Below are positions 13,709 through 24,165 of a DNA stretch of 64,000 nucleotides, in pieces. The notes beneath the pieces are model-generated. The model made no database searches. It was given only the letters and a program-made list of their open reading frames with translations, and had not been told where the DNA came from. Numbering within the stretch: the first letter of the stretch is position 1; the number at the start of each line of letters is the position of its first letter. The translations under genes and the position numbers were made by a program. Source of the DNA: Cylicocyclus nassatus (taxonomy: Eukaryota; Nematoda; Chromadorea; Rhabditida; Strongylidae); contig CATQJL010000223.1 in the NCBI GenBank assembly GCA_958299035.1, positions 68,927,006 to 68,991,005 of the forward strand, given 5' to 3'.

Positions 13709-14393
13709 GGAGTGGTAGTAATTTGGTCCGAACCATCATCTTTACTAAGCTCTCATCACATGATGTAAACAGTAGCTTCAAATCATTTCCTCGATGAAGC
13801 TACAAGGTAACCAATCAGAAACGAAGAAGTTAAGCATTTTTTACTCGATTCTAGATTTAGCAAAGCGATGTCATTGAAGGGGACCGAACTTCCAATCATT
13901 CTCGTGCTTGACCACCTTCATTGCACTCTACCAAATTTGCAGTTCGGTCTTCGGACTTGCATCTTCCCATAACCTTATCTTAGCTGTAAACAAGTAATCC
14001 TTCTCGTAGCAAGGTTGCAGAATGATTTCCCTCACTCTTCTTAAGTAAAACCAACACGTCATTGTTTCAAACGAAAAAGTGGTCAGAAGTACTTTTTCAT
14101 TTTTAACAACGATGTGATGATTTTACGTCTGCGTCTCAGCAACTAAAGTGTTATTTTCACTACTCTATTTGATAGCAAAACAGTGACATTAACCAGCTGG
14201 AAACTTCATAGTTTGGTTGAGAATGAAACAAGCATGAAACATTCAAGGTTTGCCGAAAGTTAATTGCTTGTTTCATAATTTCATATGACCGATTAAAATG
14301 AATGGCGGTAAGAAGATGATCATGCTCACCATGATGTTATCATGATTGAACCATCACATCATTCATTGGTTTCGACCAGATTACTACCACTCC
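13709..14393. mobile_element. Inverted-repeat element (MITE), 685 bp
   Basis: GGAGTGGTAGTAATTTGGTC at 13709 is mirrored by GACCAGATTACTACCACTCC ending at 14393. Subterminal stretches (CATCACATGATGT against ATGTTATCATGATTG) also pair loosely. No transposase frame is seen. A related end, GGGTGGTAGTAATC, occurs at about 24170, next to the 5' limit of the minus-strand LINE. Confidence 0.65.
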
Positions 14394-15249
14394 AGCTTCG
14401 CAATATAAAATTCGCTTGTAGCACTAAGCAAAATGGCTGCCTTTCTCAATGTGCAAATGTACCTATTTAATGGCGCATACAAAGAAATGGTTCCGTAAGC
14501 TTAGCGGCATGAATATCCAGTCCATCATAGCGTTGCGAGTTCTTGGAGCGCTAGAGGTTTGTAGTAGGCCACATGTGCAGGAACGGCAAAGGCATACCTT
14601 CAAATGCGCAAAAAAGCACTGTTTATGAAACTGGCTACACAGATCGCTCATCGTAAAGCCTACTCCAAAACGAGCAGTAAGTCAAACCTCATTTGTTTGT
14701 TTGATTGTAGACCGCCACGTTCGAGCAGCTCGCAAAAGCCCTTCCCGCATTCCTTTCACCTGCAACAGACCTGAGTGTGCAGCACGCGAGTTTTGAGAAT
14801 TATATGAGGATCGTGGACATTTCTAATTTTAGAAAGCGGCTTATACCCGATTGTCCTTAAGTCAGTGGTATACGAAGGCTGTTTGCGTTTTCTGTTCATT
14901 TGGAAGGCAAGGGGATTGAACGAAGTGTGGCATAGATTTCTTCACGGAGCCGGACCTGTGGAGCTCAAAAGCCAGTAAGCATTTGCGCGCAAGGGTCAAT
15001 GTAACGAACCTTGCGCCCTCGCAGCGCTAGGGGCTTGCGCACTGTAGCGAAGAGCAAAGAGACTCAAGAGAGAGAGAGGGAGAGAAAAAGCAAGAAAGAG
15101 AGAGGGATAAGAGAGAGCAGAAGAGCTAGCCGTAGACGTGACGAGAAAACCAGCTCGTTTGAACGCGGTCTAGCTCGGGTCAGCTGTACTGTTTTTAGGG
15201 GGTATAGTAGTACAAAATGATGCGCCATCCAGGCCTGCTCGTAGAATTC
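14394..15249. other. No gene recognised; GA-rich tract
   Basis: The stretch 15055-15120 is a purine-rich GAGA tract of low complexity. No gene or mobile-element boundary is clear. The left limit of the following LINE fragment is uncertain. Confidence 0.4.
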
Positions 15250-16700
15250 TACTGCTAACTGTACAATATGATTGTATTGGATTCGATCTTAGCTAATTCC
15301 CAGTCTGTTAGAAAACCTCTACTAAACCTCTACCCAGAGCTCCTTTCGTTACTTCCCATCACAGTATGATTGAATTCCGCTATAAATTCAGTCATCCGCA
15401 AAACCAACTTATACCAAGATCTCAGACCTCTTTTTACCAAAATCGATTTCACTGCGGTAAAGAAAAACTTGATGATATCAACTGGGACGAATGTCTCAAC
15501 CTTTATACCAGTCCGCCCTGAATGTATTACAGTTTTTCTTGGATTTCTTGGATGGACAGATTCACATGTGAAATCTCAGGACAACTACAACTTACTACTT
15601 TTGAGATTCCAAAGAGCGGATATTTAAAGTACCCCTAACACAACCAGTCACTCTGCACTGCAAAAAGAAGGTTTTTTTTTGAAAAATCACGATAAAATAG
15701 TTAATTGCGCAAAAAGGTTTGCTCCGATATTGCATTCCACATCAAAATATCCTCGTAAATCATGGGAAGCGCTTGGTCTTGTTCAACAATTTACAGAAAC
15801 TATTCGCATACTATTCATAGTCGTACTCAAAGCAATTGCTTTGGAGCCCTGAAAGATATGCCAGGGAATATTTGCTTGATAAGATCAATGCAAAGCCCAA
15901 TCACAAAGTGCTTTCTTTGCAAATACTTTTACTACGACAACTTGAACTTTTGAATTGAAACCTCTGGAAAGCTTGTGAACCATACATGCTCAATTCCTAT
16001 TGTCATGCCTTATGTGATGGAACGCTATCTGAGAAACTTCAAGCTTTCAATTTTTGAACCACTTGATGGAATTCCACAAATAGTGTTCAGACCGATATGC
16101 TAAGGAACTCTCTGCCCCCTTTTCCCAAAATTTTCAATAATACTTTATTATGCGGAAAGGTTCCGAGTATCAAAAAAAGCAAACATTACTGTCATTCCAA
16201 AGATCAACACACCCCAAGCTGTACTTGATTTTAGACTAATAAGTATTAATTCTGTTTTATGTATGACTCTGGAGAAGATAATTCGCGGTAAACTTCTAAT
16301 TTGGTTTGAAAAATTCACAATCAATCCTCCAGAGCAACATGGTTTCGTCAGTGGGGCATTGTTACCCCAAATCGAATCCACTCATGATTGGATTAGATCT
16401 ACTTTTAAGGGTAAAAAAGATAACACTATTCACTTCGAATTTATTCAAGGCTTTTGATTGCATATGTCATGATAAGCTATTATAACATGAGCATTATGAA
16501 TTACAGGGTCGCTTTTGGATTGGTTCAGTCATATTCACAATATAGACAAATGACGGTTCGAGTTGGTAGAGAATGCTCTGAGCGTTTTCCTCTGCGCTGT
16601 AGCCTTCCGCAGAGAGGTGCTTTTTCGCCTCTGTTATTCACTGTTTATACAGCTAAGCTGCCTGGTAAACTAGAAACTCATATCAATGTTAAAAAGAAAA
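15250..16700 (+). pseudogene. Decayed CR1/jockey-like LINE fragment, linker plus RT
   Basis: Fragments of a non-LTR retrotransposon ORF2 are scattered over all three plus-strand frames. The region between endonuclease and RT is visible around 15400-15930. RT motifs follow at about 16150-16640, including RLISINSVLC, EKIIRGKLL, PPEQHGFVSGA and MTVRVGRECSERF, then SPLLFTVYT. The same motif series occurs in the minus-strand LINE at 19189-19777, so the two belong to one family. Many frameshifts and stops mean the copy is dead. It ends near 16700 in an A-rich stretch, before the RT catalytic YADD region would appear. Both limits are approximate. Confidence 0.7.
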
Positions 16701-17099
16701 AATAAAACAAAATGCGAAAGTAACAAAACAAAGAATATTCAATTCCGTTACACTGCTTCCACTAGACGTAAGAGGATAAGAGTACGATCTTTCGGAAATC
16801 ATCATTGGTGAGGGAAGATCGTACGGTTAAGAAAATAATAATAAGGGAACTAACTTAGCTTTCGTCTAATTAGTCTTCTTTCGACCTTAATCCATATGTG
16901 TGAACACATCCGAAAATTATAATATAGTCAATGAAGTTTAAGTAAATTAACAAAGTGAAACATTTAATTATTTATTTATTTATTCAATACGCACAAGGCG
17001 TGCCATATTTGGAAAAAAGAGTCAAATATTTGGAGCATGAACAGTAAAAAGAAAATAACAAAACATCCACAAAAGCTCAAGTCAAGCTCCATGACTGGA

Positions 17100-19777
17100 A
17101 GGAGGTTAAGCCTGTAGAACGTGTATGAATATCAGTGCAGATGCTCGGTGGAGTTTGTCCCATGCCCTGCTTGCAGCAAAAGTGTTCTTAGACTATTCAA
17201 CTTGGGCAGTTGTATATGCGGGGAACAGATGTAATAACAAAAATTTGTGCGACTGAGTGTGGGGGAGAGAGCAAAACTCCGAGAAAAAAGATTGTGATGC
17301 AAAAAAGATGTCAGGTCAGACAAGCTAATCCCAGATAACAACGGAAAGAGTGAACCGGACCCGAACCATGTATGAATGAAGTAAAAATCGGTAAGCGAGT
17401 GACGTGAAGGTCCATCCATCATAAGTTTTGTACTTGAGAAAGCTATCACTGGAAGACCTTTTGTGCGATGAGTGAGAGATTGACAGAGTTGGTCGATTAC
17501 ATAGTACTGGAGTAGGCCCGCAACACGCGTAGCAGGTGTAGGAAAGGTTCGGCAGGCAAACGGTAGCAGCGTACGAGTAATGACAAGAAAGTCCTTTTAA
17601 ATTCTTAAATCTTTGTTTGAAAGTGGGGCTATCTGGAGAAGACAAAGTTTCTTTTGGTAAACACTGAAGATATTTTGAAGCGTGCGAAAAAATGTTTTCT
17701 AAATAAAGGGTTTGATTGTTTACGCCCACCATTTAGATGTAAATAAACAGAAAACCCAGTGTCCTTCCATTGTAGGCCTGAACACCCAATATTTAGAAGG
17801 CCTTAGTTTAGTTTTGCCTTTAAAAATCCTGAAAGCAAGTATTATATCATGCAGAATCCTACGATGTGTATGGCTTTTAAGACCTAGGACTTTTTCACCA
17901 TAGCTTGGATGCGATTGTGGATAACCACGATTGGAATAACATCTGTGTAAAAAAGCAAGCGAGTAAAAACCTTCTGAACGTCCTCCAGGGCCTGGTTATG
18001 CTTCCTCAAAAAGGGGCTCCAAACCTGACTTGCATATTCTACAATAGGGATGACAAGTGCTTTATAGAGTTTCAGCTATATTTTTGAATCGGCTACTCTA
18101 ATATCACGAAAGATGGTGTACAGAATTAAGAATGCACGAGAAGTAACATTTGAAATTTGCGAGTCTGATTTCAGGGTGCTATCGAATACAACACCTTAAG
18201 TCTTTGATAGAAGTTTTATTCACCAAAGAAACTCCCGCATGCTCATATTGTTCATCACTTGCAGTAGCATCAACATGAATACAGAGCTTTTATTTATATT
18301 TACTGAAATGCCCCAATTTGTGCACCATTCAACCATGTTTAATTGTTTTCTGATTATCCCTATTGTATATGCCAAAATTTTGATATCGTCGGCATACATG
18401 AGAACATGTATGTCAGAATGAGTTTTTAGAATCTGGGGTAACTCAAAGAAAAGACTGACAAGGGAAGTTCACTTAGTCGAAGTGGCGATTCGGTAGGAGA
18501 TTTATACCAGTGGATAGAGCTCAAAAAGCTGATCTCAAATACACCTTCTATATCTGCGATGCGTCGTTCTCAAAAAAAGTTATGAGCTTTTCTAAAGCCA
18601 AATTTTCGTGCATTTTGAGTCGCAAAATCACGATAATTTCTACACAAAAGTGTACAAGCTCAAGCAAACCACCTAGTAAGCATTGTAGATCTAATTCGAG
18701 TACATTTGAACGTTTTCGTTTGATTTTCGAATGTTGTTCATCCACAGATCGCCCTTTCCTTCCTGGATCACACTTCCATTATATATACAAAAAAGCCCAT
18801 AACCTCCATCTAGAAGAACGCGTCGCACATATTGAAGATATATTTGAGAACATTGTTTTACGTTTTATCCACGAAAAGTTTCCAACGCGACGCGTTTTTC
18901 TAGATGGTGGTTATGGGGCATTTTTGTATACATATTAGAAGTGTGATCTAGGAATGAAATGACGACCTGTGGATGAACAACATTCGAAAAACACTCGAAA
19001 GTGTTCAGATGTACTCGAATTAGACCTACAATACTTACTAGTTGGTTTGCTTGAGCTTGCACACTTTGTATAGAATTTATCTTAATTTTGCGACTCAAAA
19101 TGCACGAAAATTTGGCCTTAGAAAAGCTCGTGAACTTTTTTTAGAACAATGCATCGCATATACAGAAGGTACATCTGTGATCAGCTTTTCAAGCTTTATC
19201 CACTGGTTTAAGTGAACTCCCTTGTGAGAATAGCAAAGGCGAAAGAGCCCCGCCCTGCGGAAGTCCACTTATACAAGAGAAATGTTCAGAATGATCTATT
19301 CCCACTCTAACAGTCATATACCTGAAGTGCAGATACGATTTTAGCCACTCAAGCAAGGGTCCTTTAATACCGCAATGCTCAAGTTTGTTCAACATTTTAC
19401 CATGACTTACGATCAAAAGCTTTTGACAAATCGAAACATATAACGTCTACTTCTTTCTTATCGAGATATGCCTTGATCCAGTCATGACTACAATCTATTA
19501 GTTGGGTTACTGTGGATGCATCGCTGACAAACCCATGTTGTTCAGCGGGTATGAGATTGAACCTTTCCAGCCAAGAGAGAAGTTTGTTACGGATAATTTT
19601 TACAAGAACTTTACATGGTACTGGATTTATGCTTATAGGTCTGAACTCTGTCACAGACTGAGGTTTGAGAACTTTCAAAACTGCAGTGACAATTGCTTCT
19701 TTCCAGATGTCAGGTATTTCACCACAAATGAAACTAATATTGAAGATATGTGACCGAAGGAGCAAAAGTTCTCTCAC
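17100..19777 (-). pseudogene. LINE reverse transcriptase, interrupted and frameshifted
   Basis: On the minus strand 19777-19397 encodes RT motifs ending in the motif A sequence CFDLSKAFD. It continues after a frameshift with GLPQGGALSPLLFS, where the CAAGGG MITE (18459-19224) interrupts it. On the far side the catalytic YADDI motif is encoded at about 18385-18397. It is followed by thumb and C-terminal segments such as LYKALVIPIVEYASQVWSP, in broken frames, down to about 17700. A tail rich in F, S and L follows to about 17100. RT would copy the LINE RNA at a nicked target. The MITE, frameshifts and stops make this copy inactive. Confidence 0.85.
18459..19224. mobile_element. CAAGGG-family MITE, copy 3, inside LINE RT (766 bp)
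   Basis: It begins CAAGGGAAGTTCACTTAGTC and ends GTGAACTCCCTTG, with long inverted arms (for example CATTTTGAGTCGCAAAAT against ATTTTGCGACTCAAAATG). TGA at 18456-18458 and 19225-19227 is the target duplication. Removing the element rejoins the RT sequence between the SPLLF and YADD motifs. There is no coding capacity. Confidence 0.85.
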
Positions 19778-20509
19778 ACAAATTTGAAGACAATTTGGGG
19801 AATGCCGTCAAAAGGTTCAAATGTGCTTTAGAGTTTTGAGGAAGTTTTCGACAGTAAAAGGCATGATTATAGGTGTTGAGCAGGTATGGTTCTGAAATGC
19901 CTCCAATGTTTTAGTATCCTTAGTACTTGTAGAAAACGCAGTTGCAAAAAACCCACCTTGCTGAAGCCTTAGACTGATTTGTTAGGCAGGTATTGTCTAG
20001 CATATCTTTGAAGGCGCCGTGATGTTGTACATGCTGTATACGATGGATATAAGCAAAGAGATTTTTAGAGCGATTAGACGAAGCCAGGTGTCCCTCGTGA
20101 TTTGCGAGGAATTTCTTGATGTGGAATGTCACGTCAGAGCAGACTTACTGTACAATGGGCGGTTATACTAAACAGTTCTGAAAAGTTATTTTTTCCGGAG
20201 CAGAAGCGACTGTATGTGACGCTGGTATCGTAGATAGCCAATTCTGTGTACACCAAATGGTTCATGTAGCCACTACACTATACTTAACACAGCAGAATCT
20301 GTAGTATACATGAGAGGGGCTAATATACTGATCGACGATTTCTTCTCAATCAAGATTGTGAAGGTCATTTCTCGTTGCTTCAATTCAATTTTGTTGAACA
20401 TAGGAAATGGGATAAGTTCATTTTTGGGGTTGCGGAATTTGAATGAAAATTTGATGGTACTGTGATCAGATGTGCCAGACTGTGCATTTACTGATGTTTG
20501 TGTACTGAG

Positions 20510-21110
20510 TTAGTACCTGATAGTACCCAATCTAAATGGCACCATCGCGCGTGGGTATTGTAATTGCTTGAGGTCCAAGTCATGAAAGAACTCGAGAAAT
20601 CTCTGAACTTGTGGAAAGATATGATGTGTTGAGTCACCAGAGCATCTTATAGGAAGGTTGAAATCACCAGCGATCAGGATATTCGGAGTACAATGGGTAG
20701 AAGCTAAGAGGGGATCAACAAGCATATCATCTGAATCAGAGGCGGAGCTGGGAGGACGGCAAATATATATGACTTGGGTTTTGGAGAAAGTGCCGGGCTG
20801 GTATAAATCAACAAGCTTTATTTCACAATTGCAGTTACTCTCGATTGCAATGCTCTCACATAATAGCGTTGATTTAATCAATATACAAACTCCTCCCCCC
20901 TTCTTACGTTTTCTATCAGACCGAAAAACCATGTACGGTAGATCAGAAACTATTTCAGCATCAATTATTTTCGAAGATAACCACGATTCCGTGATGAAAA
21001 GAATATTGGGGAGTTTAGTAATCAAAAATTGGTGTAACAGTTGTAGCTTGCTTACTAAAGATCTAACACTGAAAAGAATACATCGCAAGGAATCTCCTTG
21101 CTTAAAACTC
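20510..21110 (-). pseudogene. LINE endonuclease (AP-type) domain
   Basis: On the minus strand one frame runs from about 21085 to 20510. It shows apurinic-type endonuclease motifs in order: LFITESWLSS (catalytic E region), KKGGGVCILIK, and NILIAGDFNLP (the GDFN motif). This domain nicks target DNA to prime LINE reverse transcription. The N-terminal part is cut off by the CAAGGG MITE starting at 21114. The frame stops at about 20510, and linker sequence to the RT continues with breaks. It is clearly part of the same LINE as the RT at 17100-19777. Confidence 0.8.
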
Positions 21111-21332
21111 ACAAGGGAACGGTGTCGAGTCGAAGTGGTCTTTCCAGATGAGACCCATACTGCTTTGAAGAGTATTAAGCGGTGACTCCAAATCTGCCTT
21201 CCAAATCTGCCAAGCCCCTCTGGACGCCGAGTTATGACCGTTCTTCGGAACAAAAAATGAATGCAGAATTTAGGTAAAATTAATTGTTACAATTTTCCCA
21301 GCGCTCAGATAAACCAATTTCAAGTATTAGCA

Positions 21333-22395
21333 TCTTATATATAAAGCTGAATGTCTGTTTGTATGTATGTATGTATGTATGTATGTATGTCTGTACGTAT
21401 GTTCCGAATAGAAAATTCCATTTCTGAACCGATCCGGACCAAACTTGGCACACATACACTTCGGGCCCCGGCGGGTGTCATAGGCTACTTTTCGTCATCG
21501 ATCGATATCGATTTTATCGATTTTTATCGATTTTTTTGCTGAGTTCACCTACGGGGCTGGGAGTTGGCACAGGGGGGTAATCGAGCATGGGGATTCCGAA
21601 TACAATATTGGTTTTCAGGATTATCGATTACTTTTATCGATTTTATCGATTTTTTTGCAAAGTTTGAGCTACGGGGCTGGGAGTTCGCACAGGGGGTAAT
21701 CGAGCATGGGGATTCCGAATACAATATTGGTTTTCGGGATTATCGATTACTTTTATCGATTTTATCGATTTTTTGCAAAGTTTGAGCTACGGGGCTGGGA
21801 GTTCGCACAGGGGGGTAATCGAGCATGGGGATTCCGAATACAATATTGGTTTTCGGGATTATCGATTACTTTTATCGATTTCATCGATTTTTTGCAAAGT
21901 TTGAGCTAGGGGGCTGGGAGTTGGCACAGGGGGGTAATCGAGCATGCTGATCATCCCCAAGGGGGTGATCAGCATGCTCGATTACACCCCTGTGCCAAAT
22001 TCCAGCCCCCTAGCTCAAATTTTCAAAAAATCGATAAAATCGATAAAAGTAATGGACGATCCTGAAAACTAATATTGTGTTCGTAATCAGCATGCTCGAT
22101 TACCCCCCTGTGCAAAATCCCAGCCTCGCATGTCAAAATTTACAAAAAATCGATAAAATCAATAAAAGTAATCGATAATTCTGAAAACTAATATTGTATT
22201 CGGAATCCCAATGCTCACTTCCCCCCCCCTGTGCCAACTCCTAGCCCTGTAGGTGAACTCTGCAAAAAAATCGATAAAAATCGGTAAAATCGACATCGAT
22301 CGATAACGAAAAGTGGACTGTGACACCCGCCGGGGCCCGAAGTGTATGTGTGCCAAGTTTGGTCCGGATACGGCGGAGCCGGGTAAGCCAGCTAG
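21333..22395 (+). mobile_element. Non-autonomous Helitron with precise A|T insertion (1063 bp)
   Basis: The 5' end is TCTTATATATAAAGCTGAATG. The 3' end is a GC hairpin (GGCGGAGCC) followed by GGGTAAGCCAGCTAG. These match the Helitron signature of 5' TC and 3' hairpin plus CTRR. It sits between A21332 and T22396 with no target duplication, and the related MITE at 8172-8620 shows the empty A/T site at 8392/8393. Both subterminal regions carry the same word in inverted orientation (CCAAACTTGGCACACATACA). No Rep/helicase gene is present, so it depends on an autonomous partner in trans. Confidence 0.85.
21545..22270. repeat. Tandem and inverted array inside the Helitron
   Basis: About three head-to-tail copies of a roughly 120-bp unit lie at about 21550-21940. 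The unit contains GGGGCTGGGAGTT, GGTAATCGAGCATG and runs of ATCGAT. The array then turns around a hairpin centred near 21960 (GATCAGCATGCTC arms), and similar units follow in inverted orientation to about 22270. The same unit words recur in the Helitrons at 37.5 kb and 42.2-45.2 kb. Confidence 0.8.
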
Positions 22396-22789
22396 TATTA
22401 AATAATATGTATCCATTGCATAAACAGCTCTGATACTTGACACTGGACCATTTGAACAAATTTGGGCGATTTTACTTCAGTTTTGCTTTCATTTTTTTCA
22501 CCTCAAAAACGAGCATAACTCGGCGTCCAGAGGCGCTTGGCAGATTTGGAAAGCAGATTTGGAATCACCGATTAATGCTCTTAAGCAGTTTGGGTCTCAT
22601 CTGGAAAGGCCAGTTCGACTCGACACGGTTCCCTTGTCAGTTTCCCTGCATTGCAGAGGAAACTGTGAGTCTGTTGCGGACTGTGATGAAGGAGAATTGT
22701 TGCTAGCTAATGAACTGACAAGCACCAACTAGACAACAAATCGCTCTTTAAAGCTCCAACTCTGATTCAGCTGTTTAGCCTAATCTCGC

Positions 22790-24085
22790 AGTTCAGCCGG
22801 TTCAGTGCGCTTATCCCCCCTAAGGCTCAGGGAGGCCTGCGATAACAATGCTCTCGATCTATAGGGTGCGGAAAAAGCACTGTCCCTCAGTTTGCCTCTC
22901 AAAAACCTCACAAATGAAAAAAAATTTATGGTTTTTTTTAATCCCTGCATGTAGGCGAGATCTTGTAGATTAAAATAAGTTTAATATGAAACGGTTTCCT
23001 TCTGTCCATTTAATCGAGTTTACGGCGCGCAGCATCATCGACGATGCGCCGCAGCGTTTAGGCGCAATTTTGAACCGTCTTTACCTCCAGAAGTGATATC
23101 AGTTTCAAATCAAGGTAGTATGTAGAGCATAATCTCTTCTCCAAAACTCTATACTTATTATGAATCAGCGACTTGAAATTTTGTCTAAACAAAGAAAGTT
23201 ATATTTCAAGCAAAATTCAAAAATTCTTAAAAACAGTTTATCACTTATGCTCTTGCTCAATACATTGGATCCGAACTATGATTCCAAATTCCGTATATCA
23301 ACAAAAAGTATAACAGGAATAATGAAAAGAACATCGGGCTTTGTATACATCATAATTTTGAATCAATAAACGATAGTACTAGTTTCTGTGCCACGTTTTC
23401 TGATCGCATCCTTTTGCGCCGCAGACGCTACTTCATTAAAAAATTTCCCAACTTTTCCCTTACTGCAACTGCGACCCGGATACTTCCAGCGTACTTCTAA
23501 GACACTACAGCATTCCTTAAGCAGTAAAAGATATTTCAAATCCACGTCGGAAACAAAAGAATTTTACAAAAAACTTCACACTTTTTTCATATCTGTAAAG
23601 GGAGTTGCAAGATTTGATATGGGATGTGTTGCGAAAAGGGATCCGCTATTTTTCGATTGCAAAATTTTGAAGCCAGTTTTTGTAAAATGCAAGAATACAT
23701 TCACATCTTGGGATTAATGTCAAACGTAGCAGAAAAATCGGGGATCCACGCCGATTTTTTATTGCCTTTATTTTGAGGGGCAGTACTTATTCCGCACCCT
23801 GTACAATCTGTCTCAATCGCAATCTCGCCAAACTCGCCAAGCCTCACGAGTATCTCCTTTGTAATTTCTCGAACCTCAGGAATATTGAAATTTAAAAGTT
23901 TCTTTGAATAACCGAACGATTGACTTGGTACGGGAATCATTTGAGGCGCTCTAGGGCGAAAGCGAGGCAAGAATTTGCGACGCACTAGAATCTATGGCCT
24001 GTTACGGCGGAGGAATAGAATCAGCTGATTTTTGAGCGTTGCGTAACCTTGTAGGTTTGGGAGGCATTGTAGATTTAAGAGGCAT
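22790..24085 (-). pseudogene. LINE ORF1 remnant, split by a TA-flanked transposon
   Basis: On the minus strand a start near 24085 reads into a proline- and lysine-containing N-terminus with in-frame stops. Beyond the transposon at 22862-23801 the conserved string ESIVIAGLPEP is encoded at about 22850-22815. That string is characteristic of ORF1 in CR1-type LINEs (an RNA-binding protein of the LINE RNP). Joining across the TA site restores a plausible register. Stops make it non-functional. I do not claim the exact start. Confidence 0.6.
22862..23801. mobile_element. Tc1/mariner-type inverted-repeat transposon in LINE ORF1 (940 bp)
   Basis: The left end TAGGGTGCGGAAAAAGCACTG is mirrored by CAGTACTTATTCCGCACCCTG on the right. 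TA dinucleotides flank it (22860-22861 and 23802-23803), as expected for Tc1/mariner transposition. The interior shows small open frames with no clear DDE/DDD motif. It is either a non-autonomous element or a very decayed one. Confidence 0.7.
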
Positions 24086-24165
24086 ATCGATAGAAATAGT
24101 GTGACAAGGCGAGATGTACGAGAAACCAAAGTTATCTATCGATATGCAAATTAGGCGGGACGAAA

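Larger units (their letters stand above)
21114..22636. mobile_element. CAAGGG-family MITE, copy 4, inside LINE and carrying a Helitron
   Basis: The ends are CAAGGGAACGGTGTCGAGTC and GACTCGACACGGTTCCCTTG. TCA at 21111-21113 and 22637-22639 is the target duplication. The MITE alone is about 460 bp; the rest is the Helitron at 21333-22395. Its inner arms match copy 1 at 8172-8620 (for example TTGAGCAAATTTG against TTGAACAAATTTG). It splits the LINE just upstream of the endonuclease domain. Confidence 0.85.
16963..24165 (-). mobile_element. CR1/jockey-like LINE, broken by three nested insertions
   Basis: Read on the minus strand, the order is ORF1 remnants (about 24085 to 22790), endonuclease (about 21110 to 20510), RT (19777 to about 17700) and a 3' region ending in an AATAAATAAATAAATAA-type microsatellite near 16970-16985. 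This order and tail are typical of CR1/jockey-group LINEs. Three insertions split it: a TA-flanked inverted-repeat transposon at 22862-23801, a CAAGGG MITE carrying a Helitron at 21114-22636, and another CAAGGG MITE at 18459-19224. Removing them leaves about 4 kb, a normal length. The 5' limit is approximate. Confidence 0.8.

Noticed and set aside
20658..21185. 175-residue plus-strand open frame
   Set aside because: Antisense to the LINE endonuclease domain and partly inside the inserted MITE.
21545..22270. Regularly spaced repeats considered as a CRISPR array
   Set aside because: Units are about 120 bp with no unique spacers, the array inverts, and it is bounded by Helitron ends.
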